From the IMG/VR virus record IMGVR_UViG_3300009551_000073, positions 1 to 43,127 of that record: a stretch of DNA of 43,127 nt. One strand, written 5' to 3'. Shown here in pieces: positions 7,830-15,019 of the stretch. Each line of letters starts with the position of its first letter. Position 1 is the stretch's first letter. A program made the translations under genes and the position numbers. The stretch comes from a virus. Below the pieces are notes generated by a model. That model searched no databases. It was not told the origin of the DNA and saw only the letters and a list, made by a program, of their open reading frames with translations.

Positions 7830-8408
7830 TCAGCCTGCCTTTGGAGTGAGTGAGACAACGGGAGAACCGTCGCCGAGTGCCTCGGTCAGACGGGTTTTGA
7901 TCGCGACGGTCGTGCTCAGCACGTCGTCGAGTTCGCCGAGTGCGCGCTTCGCTGAGGCACGCTGATGCGGCAGAATCGAATTTCCATCGAAAGCGGGTGC
8001 AAGCAAAGCCAGGGCCTCGCCGGTCTCGCGCATCAGCGCCGCGGCGTCGGCGACGGCCGCACCATGCCCTTCGCGCGGCATTGGCGCGGCGAGTTCGCCC
8101 ATTCGCGCGGCCAGCTCCCGCCGGCATTCGCTTTGAAATGGCTCTGGCAATGCGAGCACGAGCGCTTCCTCGATCTCGCAAGGCAGCTTCGCCGGATCAT
8201 CCAGCAAACGCTGCAATGTCTGCGCGTTCAACTTCTCGTCGCTGTACGGATCGCGCGTCGTGCGGAAGTGAATGCCACGCGTCGCCACCGGCGTCCGCGC
8301 ATCGTATTCATCACGCACATGTGTCGCATAACTGCGAAATGTCAGCGCGGAGTTCTTCACCGCCATGATGATGTGATGGAGCAAAACGTTCGGACGCGAT
8401 TCACGCAC
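7830..8408 (-). CDS. Possible CII-like phage regulatory protein
   Basis: This 192-aa protein starts at GTG 8408, 7 nt after GGAG and overlapping the upstream stop. The N-terminal part (VLLHHIIMAVKNS, then YSDEKLNAQTLQRLLDD) recalls the P2-type regulatory CII (CP76) family, in which a DNA-binding N-terminus is followed by a helical bundle. The central stretch EIEEALVLALPEPFQSECRRE also fits that layout. Position downstream of Cro agrees. Treat the assignment as tentative. Confidence 0.45.
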   Translation of the reverse strand: MRESRPNVLLHHIIMAVKNSALTFRSYATHVRDEYDARTPVATRGIHFRTTRDPYSDEKLNAQTLQRLLDDPAKLPCEIEEALVLALPEPFQSECRRELAARMGELAAPMPREGHGAAVADAAALMRETGEALALLAPAFDGNSILPHQRASAKRALGELDDVLSTTVAIKTRLTEALGDGSPVVSLTPKAG

Positions 8409-8691
8409 GATCTGGCTCCTTAACTGTGGCGGCCGGAGTAGTCGGCGGCGGGGACGTGGCCTTTTCATAAATCTGCAAGCGTCGACTCATTTCTTCGAGA
8501 CCGTGCGTGAGATAGCCCAATCGAAACGTGTAATCAGAAAGGCGCTGCTCTATCGTCATATCCGCGAAGTTCTTCCAAGCGCTCGCGATCGGAAGAAGCG
8601 TAAGCAGCGCGAGCTTGGTTTCCAGCAATGCCACGGCTTCGCGCGTTGCGGAATTCTTTGCCGGTGTGGGGATTGAGCGAACGTTGCTCAT
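8401..8691 (-). CDS. Hypothetical phage protein
   Basis: This 96-aa protein has a helical middle (ETKLALLTLLPIASAWKNFA; LTHGLEEMSRRLQIYEKA) and a proline/threonine-rich end (SPPPTTPAATVKEP). No signal peptide and no family recognised. ATG 8691 lies 2 bp after the stop of the preceding gene. It belongs to the early leftward operon. Confidence 0.5.
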   Translation of the reverse strand: MSNVRSIPTPAKNSATREAVALLETKLALLTLLPIASAWKNFADMTIEQRLSDYTFRLGYLTHGLEEMSRRLQIYEKATSPPPTTPAATVKEPDRA

Positions 8692-8693
8692 GA

Positions 8694-8942
8694 TCAATAT
8701 CCCTTGAGCCAAAGGGCATAGATGACACCGATGGCGGTACCAATTAGCCCATACACAACCACGGCCACCAATTCGCGCAGAACTGGAGCGAGCCGCCGCA
8801 GCATCAGTTCTGCGCGATCTGTTTTTTGCTCGAACTGATCGAGCCGTGAATGCTTCGTTGCACGGAATTCGGCCTGCGCGCAACGCAATTCGGCGCGCGG
8901 CGATTTCGCGATCTGCATTTGCTTGTCGGTGTACTGACTCAT
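8694..8942 (-). CDS. Small C-terminally anchored membrane protein
   Basis: This 82-aa protein has an N-terminal charged helix (RATKHSRLDQFEQKTDRAE) followed by one hydrophobic segment near the C-terminus (LVAVVVYGLIGTAIGVIYAL), so it is likely a tail-anchored inner-membrane protein. ATG 8942 overlaps the preceding stop by ATGA. The function is unknown; the layout, cytosolic coiled coil plus a single C-terminal membrane helix, is seen in several small phage proteins of early operons. Confidence 0.55.
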   Translation of the reverse strand: MSQYTDKQMQIAKSPRAELRCAQAEFRATKHSRLDQFEQKTDRAELMLRRLAPVLRELVAVVVYGLIGTAIGVIYALWLKGY

Positions 8943-9148
8943 GCCGCTTTCCCCTTCGCATCGAGAAACTTCTCGTACATCGTCAGGCAGTTCGCCACGC
9001 GGTCTTTCCACGAACCCAAGCCCGTCCACGCGCTAAAGCCGAACTTGCCATTCACAAAGTTTTGTTCGTCAAGATGCAGCCCGTTCTGTGCCAACACGTA
9101 GGCCGCTTCACTGCGAGTCAACTCGTCTTGCTCTTCAATGTTTCGCAT
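8939..9148 (-). CDS. Small conserved phage protein
   Basis: This 69-aa protein reads MRNIEEQDELTRSEAAYVLA, then FVNGKFGFSAWTGLGSWKDR, ending in a basic helix. No motif I can name. ATG 9148 lies inside the 3' end of the serine recombinase gene (14-bp overlap). Codon use and coupling suggest it is real. Confidence 0.5.
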   Translation of the reverse strand: MRNIEEQDELTRSEAAYVLAQNGLHLDEQNFVNGKFGFSAWTGLGSWKDRVANCLTMYEKFLDAKGKAA

Positions 9149-9950
9149 TGGCTGAAACCTGAATTTCTGGAAAAGTGGAAATTGCAGCACTACCCTTCTC
9201 TGCCATCGGCAAATGGGCAAGGCTGTCATGGGTTTCGCAGATGTTTTTCAGCGTGGATTTCGACCAGTACCGTTCGCCCGTCGGGCTCGGCGTGCCGTTC
9301 AGACGCAAGTTCTCGCGGATGCGCGAATAGGAGATGCCACTTTCGCGCTGCCGCACGATCCACTCGCGCATTCCCCAACTGTTCGGGTCACGGAACAGGT
9401 AGGCACCGCGCATGCGGTCACGACCGTCAACACGATCGATATATGCCTCACCGCCCTCGGCGATGCAGCCGAATGGCACCACGCCGAATACCCTGCCCTG
9501 CTCACGCAATGCGCGATTGGTTTCGCGGCCGCGCTGTACATCAAGCCGGCGTGCATAGTCGGCAGTGGCCAATTGCATGATGAGCCCCAACCAGCCGGAC
9601 GGCGTGGAGGTATCCAGCACCTCGGTCACGCTGTGCACGCAGGCGTCACAGGCAACGAGTTCTTCTTCGAAAAAGCGCAGGCCGTCGAGCGCGTTGCGGA
9701 ACAGCCGGTCAAGCCGTACCACAACGACGCCCGACGCCCTGCCAAGACGCAGCGCTTGCTGAAGCGCTGCGCCACCCTGCCGCTTCGCCAGGGGAAGCGA
9801 AGCGGAGACGCCCTCGTCGACAATCACGTCGACGAGTTCATGCCCGTACAACGCGCAGTAGTCACGCACACGGGTCTGCTGATGTTCGATCGAATGCCCC
9901 TGCCCTGCCTGCTCTTCGGTCGAGACGCGGATATAGGCGATCAGGCGCAT
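9135..9950 (-). CDS. Serine recombinase (resolvase/invertase family)
   Basis: This 271-aa protein starts with the resolvase catalytic domain: Arg8 and Ser10 nucleophile (IAYIRVSTEEQ), then VVVVRLDRLFRN with Asp81, Arg82 and Arg85, matching gamma-delta resolvase D67/R68/R71. A long helix (LATADYARRLDVQRGRETNR) leads into a short C-terminal DNA-binding part (SYSRIRENLRLNGTPSPTGER) resembling the Recombinase domain of larger serine integrases, but the protein is shorter than those. It follows cro with no gap, so it is probably expressed early in lytic growth. Its target site is unknown. Confidence 0.88.
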   Translation of the reverse strand: MRLIAYIRVSTEEQAGQGHSIEHQQTRVRDYCALYGHELVDVIVDEGVSASLPLAKRQGGAALQQALRLGRASGVVVVRLDRLFRNALDGLRFFEEELVACDACVHSVTEVLDTSTPSGWLGLIMQLATADYARRLDVQRGRETNRALREQGRVFGVVPFGCIAEGGEAYIDRVDGRDRMRGAYLFRDPNSWGMREWIVRQRESGISYSRIRENLRLNGTPSPTGERYWSKSTLKNICETHDSLAHLPMAEKGSAAISTFPEIQVSANAKH

Positions 9951-10160
9951 TTAGGCGGCCCTCGCATAGATCTGATCGAAGGTGAGCCCCGGCAATTGCT
10001 CAATCAGACGCTTAGCGTTCGCGGGGTCTGGGAGGTCCGTATTGGTTTCCCAGCGCGAAATTGTTGCTTTTGTGACGCCGATCGCATTACCCAAGTCTTG
10101 CTGGGTCCGATTGGTTCGCTGCCGCGCGAGCCGTATGGGGTTGGGCTTGTGCTTTGACAT
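9951..10160 (-). CDS. Cro-like HTH repressor
   Basis: This 69-aa protein has an HTH_3 domain: RLARQRTNRTQQDLGNAIG, then VTKATISRWETNTDLPDP, with helix 3 at TKATISRWE. It is divergent from the CI-like gene and shares its operators. ATG 10166 gives a two-residue longer form. Neither start has a clear Shine-Dalgarno; a TTGACT -35 at 10195-10190 with a weak -10 near 10176-10170 would place the mRNA start near the ATG, so a leaderless message is possible. Confidence 0.78.
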   Translation of the reverse strand: MSKHKPNPIRLARQRTNRTQQDLGNAIGVTKATISRWETNTDLPDPANAKRLIEQLPGLTFDQIYARAA

Positions 10161-10167
10161 GAGCATA

Positions 10168-10219
10168 GTTTCGGAAAACGAAACTCAAAAGTCAAGTACT
10201 ACGAAACTTTGGGGTTTCG
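10168..10219. promoter_or_regulatory. Divergent operator region between cro- and CI-like genes
   Basis: Two inverted repeats use the same half-site: GTTTCG (10168-10173) with CGAAAC (10179-10184), and CGAAAC (10202-10207) with GTTTCG (10214-10219). A TTGACT -35 for leftward transcription lies between them at 10195-10190. The first palindrome covers the likely -10 of cro and the second abuts the CI start, the usual arrangement for a bistable lysogeny switch. Confidence 0.7.
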
Positions 10220-10221
10220 TA

Positions 10222-10572
10222 ATGCGTTACTCTGCGCGCATGGACACCTTCGGCTCGCGACTCCGCGTTGCCCGGCAGGCGATAGGCATGACGCAGCAAC
10301 GTCTCGGGGACGCGTTAGGGGTGAGTAAGGGAGCGGTTTCGCGCTGGGAAAGCGGAATAGATCAACCTAAGTTTGACCTGCTTCCGGAACTCCGGAGCCG
10401 TTTGCGTGTCAGCCTGGACTATCTAATCTGCGGCGCCAATGGCAAATCGATCGCCGACACCGGAGCACCCCACCATCTCATCGATGACGATGAGAGGCGC
10501 GTGCTTGCTGCCCTTCGAAAGATGTCGGATGCGAAGCGCGCCGGAGCAATTTCATTCCTGACGGGCGAGTAG
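10222..10572 (+). CDS. CI-like HTH repressor, short form
   Basis: This 116-aa protein has an N-terminal HTH_3 domain (LRVARQAIGMTQQRLGDALG, then VSKGAVSRWESGIDQP) and a short C-terminal region ending DERRVLAALRKMSDAKRAGA. It lacks the S24 peptidase domain of lambda CI, so it cannot self-cleave; induction must use another route. ATG 10222 is preceded by GGGG at a fair distance; ATG 10240 is an alternative start. It is first in the rightward lysogeny transcript. Confidence 0.78.
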   Translation: MRYSARMDTFGSRLRVARQAIGMTQQRLGDALGVSKGAVSRWESGIDQPKFDLLPELRSRLRVSLDYLICGANGKSIADTGAPHHLIDDDERRVLAALRKMSDAKRAGAISFLTGE

Positions 10573-10576
10573 CGCA

Positions 10577-11119
10577 ATGTGGAAAAGTATATTTATCTTC
10601 GTTCTTTTTCTTACGCTCCCGCAAAGAATTCTCGCCGCGGAAGACTTGAATATCAAAGGGATTAAAATCGGCACCACATATGGCGAGTTGAAGAGCGCTT
10701 TTCCGGCTGACCTGGATTGCTTCGCCGCTAACAATATGGGCAAGGATGCGAGGATCTGCTATCGAAAGGCAGGCAGTGATTCGTACGCCGGCGACACGGC
10801 CAGAATTTCTTATACCCTTCGCGCGGACACAGTCGTAGCGATCGACGTGGCAAAACTTTCGCCTGAAAAATATGATGCGGTCATGGTTGGGCTCAGCGAA
10901 AAATTCGGCAAGCCCACTGATATCGGCCACGGACAAGTCGAGTCGCGTATGGGCGTCAAGTATGAAAACTTTAATGCGCAATGGCATCGCGGCGATTTGC
11001 TGCTGAGCATTGAGAAATTCGACGGCTCGATCAACGAAATGGGGATACATCTCGTATCCATCACGGCTGCGAAACGACAAGCCGTAGAGATGAGCCAAAA
11101 AGCGAAGAGCGATCTATGA
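10577..11119 (+). CDS. Secreted protein of unknown function in lysogenic operon
   Basis: This 180-aa protein begins with a classical signal peptide (MWKSIFIFVLFLTLPQRILA, cleavage probably near AAEDL). The mature domain contains IKGIKIGTTYGELKSAFPA, a pattern of small periplasmic proteins, and two cysteines that could form a disulfide. It starts 4 bp after the CI-like stop, so it is expressed in the prophage state. This is typical of a lysogenic conversion or exclusion gene (moron). The precise role is unknown. Confidence 0.6.
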   Translation: MWKSIFIFVLFLTLPQRILAAEDLNIKGIKIGTTYGELKSAFPADLDCFAANNMGKDARICYRKAGSDSYAGDTARISYTLRADTVVAIDVAKLSPEKYDAVMVGLSEKFGKPTDIGHGQVESRMGVKYENFNAQWHRGDLLLSIEKFDGSINEMGIHLVSITAAKRQAVEMSQKAKSDL

Positions 11120-11253
11120 ATCGCCTAGGCCGAATACTCGGCCACGCCAAGCGCCTAGCCGAGCAAATCGAACAGATCAAGCGGCCACCCGGTCGGCCGC
11201 CGTCAAAGACTCCGCCGCCGCGGAATCCCCCTACCCCGTCAAAAAAGAAGTAG
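11116..11253 (+). CDS. Small basic proline-rich protein
   Basis: This 45-aa reading frame overlaps the upstream stop by ATGA. It begins with an amphipathic helix (MNRLGRILGHAKRLAEQIEQ) and ends with a proline/lysine-rich tail (KTPPPRNPPTPSKKK). It is the last gene of the rightward lysogenic unit and lies just before a hairpin. Coupling supports it; function unknown. Confidence 0.4.
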   Translation: MNRLGRILGHAKRLAEQIEQIKRPPGRPPSKTPPPRNPPTPSKKK

Positions 11254-11259
11254 CGGAGT

Positions 11260-11275
11260 ATCGCCGCGAGGCGAT
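11260..11275. terminator. Hairpin between convergent operons
   Basis: ATCGCC and GGCGAT with a GCGA loop lie in the 23-bp gap between the rightward lysogenic genes and the leftward late operon. A weak CCTATTT follows on the plus strand. It is the expected position for a bidirectional terminator, but no good T-run supports it. Confidence 0.4.
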
Positions 11276-11276
11276 C

Positions 11277-11597
11277 CTATTTGCGGCACACCGATTGCTG
11301 CCCAGGCACCGGTTCAAGTACACCTTTGCGTTCAAGCTCACACAAGCAAGCGGCGAGCGCGCGTTGAGCAATCTGGCATGCAATCGTTCGGCCATTGTTT
11401 TCCGCGTCAGCGGTCAGGGCATCCGCGGCGCTGTCGCCGGCATCGGCGACAAGTGGATCGCAAGGCCGCATGACCTCCACATCACATTGGACGATCTTGG
11501 GCGGAGATGGAGGTGGACTCTTCCACCTGTCTGCGGCGCAGCTCGCGCACAGAATCAGGCACGATGCAAGCAACAAGTTTTGAATCGGCATGCGCAT
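11277..11597 (-). CDS. Rz1: Outer-membrane spanin, Rz1-like lipoprotein
   Basis: This 106-aa protein has a lipoprotein signal (PIQNLLLASCLILCASCAAD) followed by the proline-rich WKSPPPSPPK stretch typical of o-spanins. ATG 11597 has AGG about 8 nt upstream. The gene overlaps the 3' end of the Rz-like gene in another frame by 116 bp, the classic overlapping Rz/Rz1 arrangement. It should join the inner and outer membranes with Rz at lysis. It is the last gene of the late operon. Confidence 0.75.
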   Translation of the reverse strand: MRMPIQNLLLASCLILCASCAADRWKSPPPSPPKIVQCDVEVMRPCDPLVADAGDSAADALTADAENNGRTIACQIAQRALAACLCELERKGVLEPVPGQQSVCRK

Positions 11598-11925
11598 CGG
11601 ATGATACCTTTTCCACAATTACCTTTTGCTGCATCGTGGATATTTTGAGTTGAGAAACGAATTCCTGCGACTTGGTGATGATGGCCAGGCTCGTCGACGC
11701 GGCTTGCTTGATTTGATTGGCGAAGATTTGGGCGGCCGCGCCCTCCGCCTCGGCCTTGCGTGCCTCCCATTTCGATTCTGTGCGCACGCTGCCCTCATGC
11801 CAGCCCCACGCGCTGGCTACGCCGAGCGACGCCCCCCAAAGGGCGAGCGCCCACGGGAGTGCCGCGAGCCATGTTGCGCCGCTGGCTCCGGCAAGCTTGT
11901 CGAACGCTGCAGAGAATAGATTCAT
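11482..11925 (-). CDS. Rz: Inner-membrane spanin, Rz-like
   Basis: This 147-aa protein has an N-terminal membrane helix (WLAALPWALALWGASLGVAS) followed by a long periplasmic helical region (ESKWEARKAEAEGAAAQIF; LKISTMQQKVIVEKV). This is the topology of an i-spanin. An Rz1-like lipoprotein gene is nested at its 3' end. The start overlaps the upstream gene by ATGA. Confidence 0.72.
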   Translation of the reverse strand: MNLFSAAFDKLAGASGATWLAALPWALALWGASLGVASAWGWHEGSVRTESKWEARKAEAEGAAAQIFANQIKQAASTSLAIITKSQEFVSQLKISTMQQKVIVEKVSSDAHADSKLVACIVPDSVRELRRRQVEESTSISAQDRPM

Positions 11926-12236
11926 CGGTGCCTCGCCGCTGGCCGCTCAAGACAGAGTGCGCATGTACGCCGACGGGCTTCACATTGCTGGTATTGGTCG
12001 CCCCAACCGATGAGAGTTTGCTTGAGCGTATCGGGGTCGCCGTCCCATGCTGTCATGGGCGGGCATCCCTCAAAACAGATCGCTCCGCAATGAGGCACCC
12101 CCGCGCACGATGCCAGACAAGCGAGCGCCATCAGCAACATACTTGCGGCGCAGAGAAATTTCCCGCCGGCCGTACGGCAGCGCGCAGCTCTTATACGGCT
12201 TATCCCAGGCGAACCTCGGCGGGAAAACTGAATCAT
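11922..12236 (-). CDS. Cysteine-rich putative lipoprotein of lysis region
   Basis: This 104-aa protein contains a hydrophobic segment ending in a lipobox-like sequence (LLMALACLASCAG) about 45 residues in; internal ATG starts near residue 33 would give a normal signal. After it come six further cysteines (PHCGAICFEGC; QQCEARRRTCALC). It lies between membrane proteins and the spanins, so a role at the envelope is likely. Not a clear member of a known family. Confidence 0.5.
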   Translation of the reverse strand: MIQFSRRGSPGISRIRAARCRTAGGKFLCAASMLLMALACLASCAGVPHCGAICFEGCPPMTAWDGDPDTLKQTLIGWGDQYQQCEARRRTCALCLERPAARHR

Positions 12237-12646
12237 GGCTTGCGTTCCTGCGTCGCCGCGCGCATCGCACCGGCCACGGTGGATTTCAATGCCTTTGCGT
12301 CGGCCGTCGCGGCCTTCGCATGTACGGCGGCCGCCTGCGCGGTCTGTGCTGCCTGGGCAGACTTTGCTGCGGCGGTTTTCGCTTCATCGACCGCCTGCGT
12401 CGCCTGATCGGTCGCCTGCGCTGCGGCTGCGCTCGCCGCTGCAGTTGCGCCGCCGAGCTTGCCGATCAAATCATCCTTTGCCTTGATTGTCTCGCCGTGC
12501 GCATGCTCGAGAGCTGCAATATGTAGGCTGTCGCGCACACTCGCCGCAATATCGCCGAATAGGGCCCCGAGCACGAATATGCATCCGCAGAGAAGCAGCG
12601 TCGCGATCCATCCTTCATGGATGCGATACCACTCTCGCGCCGTCAT
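12233..12646 (-). CDS. Membrane protein with Ala-rich coiled coil, holin candidate
   Basis: This 137-aa protein has one N-terminal membrane helix (WIATLLLCGCIFVLGALFGD) and then a long alanine-rich helical region with repeats such as QATDQATQAV and AAKSAQAAQTAQAA. ATGA overlaps occur with both neighbours. It sits directly between the transglycosylase block and the spanins. A holin or a holin-associated protein is possible; there is only one clear membrane span, so the label is provisional. Confidence 0.5.
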   Translation of the reverse strand: MTAREWYRIHEGWIATLLLCGCIFVLGALFGDIAASVRDSLHIAALEHAHGETIKAKDDLIGKLGGATAAASAAAAQATDQATQAVDEAKTAAAKSAQAAQTAQAAAVHAKAATADAKALKSTVAGAMRAATQERKP

Positions 12647-12996
12647 GTGTGCGGGCCGCCGATCTGATCGACTTGCAACTGCAACTTGCTAACTTGTTCT
12701 TGCAAAGCATAAATCTGCTTGCGCAGGCCGCTCATTTGCTCCAGCGCACTCGCAAGCGCCGCCTCGGCTTTGTCTGCTCGAGCGCTTTCCTTTTCGATCT
12801 GCGCGCGCTGCATTTCGATGATCTGGGTCTGCGCCTCGTTCGCGGCACGATCGACCGCGTCACCCGATAGGAATTTCCGCAGCCACAAAATAGCGCCGCC
12901 TGCGGCGGCCACCGCCCCGAACGCCACGCCGAGCCAAGTTGTCGGGGCGGTGGGGCCGCCGGGGATTTCTTCAAGCATTGCGGTGGCGCTCGTCAT
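12643..12996 (-). CDS. Membrane protein with coiled coil, holin candidate
   Basis: This 117-aa protein carries one membrane helix (WLGVAFGAVAAAGGAILWL) near residue 20-40 followed by a strong coiled coil (QTQIIEMQRAQIEKESARAD; LRKQIYALQEQVSKLQLQVD). This layout is common for small phage lysis-region membrane proteins. It starts 7 bp after the transglycosylase stop. Either this or the next gene is the likely holin. Confidence 0.5.
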   Translation of the reverse strand: MTSATAMLEEIPGGPTAPTTWLGVAFGAVAAAGGAILWLRKFLSGDAVDRAANEAQTQIIEMQRAQIEKESARADKAEAALASALEQMSGLRKQIYALQEQVSKLQLQVDQIGGPHT

Positions 12997-13002
12997 AAGG
13001 GC

Positions 13003-13518
13003 TCATGTATTGTCTTCGGCTGCACGCAACTGCCTGTAGTAACTCTCGATGCGCGAGACATACGTGCGAGTCTCAAGCGAACCTGCAGGCCCGGTCACCG
13101 CCGGCAGATAGGCCATGATCGTTTCGAAGTCATTCGCGCCGTCGGCCGCTTTCTGCGCCTTGAGCATGTTGCCCATGCCAGTGTTGTAGGTGGCCAACGT
13201 CAGGCGCCAGCGCTCGAGATCGGGTCGTGGTGCGGTCCACTGCTTGCGCAGCGTATCCATGTACCAAGCAGCGCCGGGAATGGCGAACGCCGGATCAAAT
13301 GGCGATGCTGATTGCGGGAATCCCATGCGATTGCAAACATCGACCCACGTCGCCGGCATGAACTGGGCAATGCCCTTCGCGCCGACCGGGCTGACTGCTT
13401 TCGGGTCGAGCTGACTCTCTTGGAATAGCTGCGCCTTGAGGCGCAGCCAGTCCCAATCCGGCAGGTACGAATTGCCCGCAAGCCGTATCTGCTGATCGTA
13501 GGTCAGCGGAATCCGCAT
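13003..13518 (-). CDS. Lytic transglycosylase (SLT family), probable endolysin
   Basis: This 171-aa protein is essentially one soluble-lytic-transglycosylase domain: catalytic Glu34 in QLFQESQLDPKAVSPVGAKG, then IAQFMPATW, and a later LATYNTGMGNMLKAQ matching the family AYNAG motif. It would cleave the glycan strands of peptidoglycan to form anhydromuramic ends. No signal peptide, so release by a holin is expected. Start ATG 13518 is preferred over GTG 13521. It lies in the lysis cassette. Confidence 0.85.
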   Translation of the reverse strand: MRIPLTYDQQIRLAGNSYLPDWDWLRLKAQLFQESQLDPKAVSPVGAKGIAQFMPATWVDVCNRMGFPQSASPFDPAFAIPGAAWYMDTLRKQWTAPRPDLERWRLTLATYNTGMGNMLKAQKAADGANDFETIMAYLPAVTGPAGSLETRTYVSRIESYYRQLRAAEDNT

Positions 13519-13522
13519 CACG

Positions 13523-13795
13523 CTAGGCCGCAGTGACGGTCAGCGTGATCGCGGTCGCGGCGTCGCCGGCGTCGGCGGAGGCCGAACCACTGATCGAATT
13601 GCCGTCGGCGGTGGCCGACGCCGTGATCTTCGTCGTACCGGCGGCGAGCGTGACGCGCGCACTCGTGGCATCGACGGGTTCGACGGTGGTGCCATTGTCG
13701 GCGGCGATGGTGATGGCGCCGTCCGTGAAGCCGGGCGCGCCGCTGGCGGCGATGGCGAGGGCAGTGACGAGAACGATCTGGCCGGTCTTGTACAT
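13523..13795 (-). CDS. Small protein with N-terminal hydrophobic segment
   Basis: This 90-aa protein opens with MYKTGQIVLVTALAIAASGA, then shows a Thr/Ala/Asp-rich beta-like sequence (VTLAAGTTKITASATADG) resembling an Ig-like or decoration-type strand pattern. It follows GTGGAG at good spacing, 4 bp after the preceding small gene. Location is before the transglycosylase. Function unknown; a secreted or virion-surface protein is possible. Confidence 0.5.
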   Translation of the reverse strand: MYKTGQIVLVTALAIAASGAPGFTDGAITIAADNGTTVEPVDATSARVTLAAGTTKITASATADGNSISGSASADAGDAATAITLTVTAA

Positions 13796-13799
13796 GGTC

Positions 13800-13958
13800 T
13801 TACTCCACAGGGTTGATGAAGAGTTGAATGCGCGTCGCCGCATGGCTGCGGTGACGATGGCGATGCCGCTGCCGCGCGCCGCGCGAGCCCAGCCATCCGG
13901 TCACGACGGCCGCCGCCCAAAGTACGATGCCGACCGTCAGGAAATAATCCGCAGTCAT
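13800..13958 (-). CDS. Small membrane protein with basic tail
   Basis: This 52-aa frame begins MTADYFLTVGIVLWAAAVVT, a single membrane helix, followed by an Arg/His-rich tail (RQRHRHRHRSH). It overlaps the preceding gene by ATGA and is followed 4 bp later by the next start, so it fits the operon tightly. It might be a pinholin/antiholin-type protein, but nothing specific proves it. Confidence 0.5.
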   Translation of the reverse strand: MTADYFLTVGIVLWAAAVVTGWLGSRGARQRHRHRHRSHAATRIQLFINPVE

Positions 13959-14164
13959 GGCACGACGCCTTCCGCTGCGTTGCCGGCTTCGCCCTCGCCT
14001 TCAGGCGATGACTTGGCACCGAATGCGTCCGACTCATCTGATGGCGAGTCGGCAGTGCCTAGGGGGTAGGTTTTCAGAATTTCATCGGCGGCAAAGATGA
14101 GCGCATAGATCGCGGCACCAGCAATGATGCAAACAACCGACGCCAGTACGACGGTACCGAACAT
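13955..14164 (-). CDS. Small membrane protein with acidic tail
   Basis: This 69-aa protein has an N-terminal membrane helix (VVLASVVCIIAGAAIYALIF) and an acidic Ser/Glu-rich C-terminus (ADSPSDESDAFGAKSSPEGE). ATG 14164 follows GGGAGGTC. It is paired by ATGA overlap with the basic-tailed small membrane protein downstream, and the two opposite charges could reflect an interaction. Unknown function in the lysis region. Confidence 0.55.
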   Translation of the reverse strand: MFGTVVLASVVCIIAGAAIYALIFAADEILKTYPLGTADSPSDESDAFGAKSSPEGEGEAGNAAEGVVP

Positions 14165-14174
14165 GCTGACCTCC

Positions 14175-14936
14175 CTATGGCGACGGGCCAAAGTGAACGA
14201 GGTCAGTTGATGGCGGCGTGGTCGGCCCGGTCGGCGGCGTGGGTGGTAGCGTCGTCGTCGTAGTGTGATCGTCGTACGGGCCGGCGGACTGGTATCGATC
14301 AATCGTGCCGGTGTTGAATACGCCCGTATTCACGATCTTGTCGTGGCCCACCCAATCGCCGCCGACATGCAGCCCGTTGTCCTGTGTTCCGGAAATAAGG
14401 TCGCGACCGACATGCGTGCCGTCGTCGATGCTCACGCTGCCTGAAATATAGTCTCTGCCGACGTTGATCGACGGCGTCATACTGCCCGCCACGGTGCCGA
14501 GTGCCGTGGCGCCGGCGGTGAGATCGTGTACTGCGCCGCCCAGAAAGTCGAATTGCTTCATGGATATGTCGCGGCTCGTGCTCGTCGCGTGCCAACTGAC
14601 GGCCGCGGATGCGATAGGGGCGATCTGCGAAACCAAGGCGAGCCCGAACTTGGCCGCCGTGCTTTCACGTGGGACGTATTGCTGAATCGGCGCTTGCCCT
14701 CGCCCGCTGGCGCCGGCCAGCGCGGCAATCGCGGCCACTTGGGAAACACATGCATCCGAAGTGCAGCGCTGCGCCATCGTCGCAAACGCTTGACGCTGCA
14801 ACTCTGATTCGGCCTGCTGCTTTTCGACCAGTTGCAGGTACGCGGTATAGTTGGCATCGGGCCGCTCGGCCTGCGAGGCACAGCCGCCGAGCAGCAGAAC
14901 ACAGGCCAAGAGTATAAGAAGTTGCATCAACCGCAT
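14175..14936 (-). CDS. Phage-encoded lipoprotein
   Basis: This 253-aa protein has a lipoprotein signal peptide with lipobox LLGGC near residue 20, a helical region, and then a repeated SINVGRDYISGSVSI / THVGRDLISG / LHVGGDWVGH pattern suggesting a right-handed beta-helix or solenoid. The C-terminus is Thr/Pro-rich. It follows GGAGTGCCGCC. Located between tail and lysis genes; it could block superinfection at the cell surface or act in adsorption. No named family. Confidence 0.6.
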   Translation of the reverse strand: MRLMQLLILLACVLLLGGCASQAERPDANYTAYLQLVEKQQAESELQRQAFATMAQRCTSDACVSQVAAIAALAGASGRGQAPIQQYVPRESTAAKFGLALVSQIAPIASAAVSWHATSTSRDISMKQFDFLGGAVHDLTAGATALGTVAGSMTPSINVGRDYISGSVSIDDGTHVGRDLISGTQDNGLHVGGDWVGHDKIVNTGVFNTGTIDRYQSAGPYDDHTTTTTLPPTPPTGPTTPPSTDLVHFGPSP

Positions 14937-14958
14937 GGCGGCACTCCCCGGTTCGCGG

Positions 14959-15019
14959 CTAGTGCCGCCGAGGGCACTAGATACGCCAACCGGTTACTAC
15001 CGTCGTCCTGCGCGGTTTA
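14959..15019 (-). repeat. Structured intergenic element, copy B
   Basis: The 80-bp gap after the 15017-15781 gene has CTAGTGCC (14959-14966) and GGCACTAG (14973-14980), a perfect 8-bp stem with a 6-nt loop. Next to it is a stretch shared with 30320-30362: both contain ACCGTCGTCC and end in GCGGTTTA at the stop codon. Copy A has a different stem sequence at the same place. The order is conserved: stop codon, shared stretch, hairpin, next gene. Confidence 0.5.
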
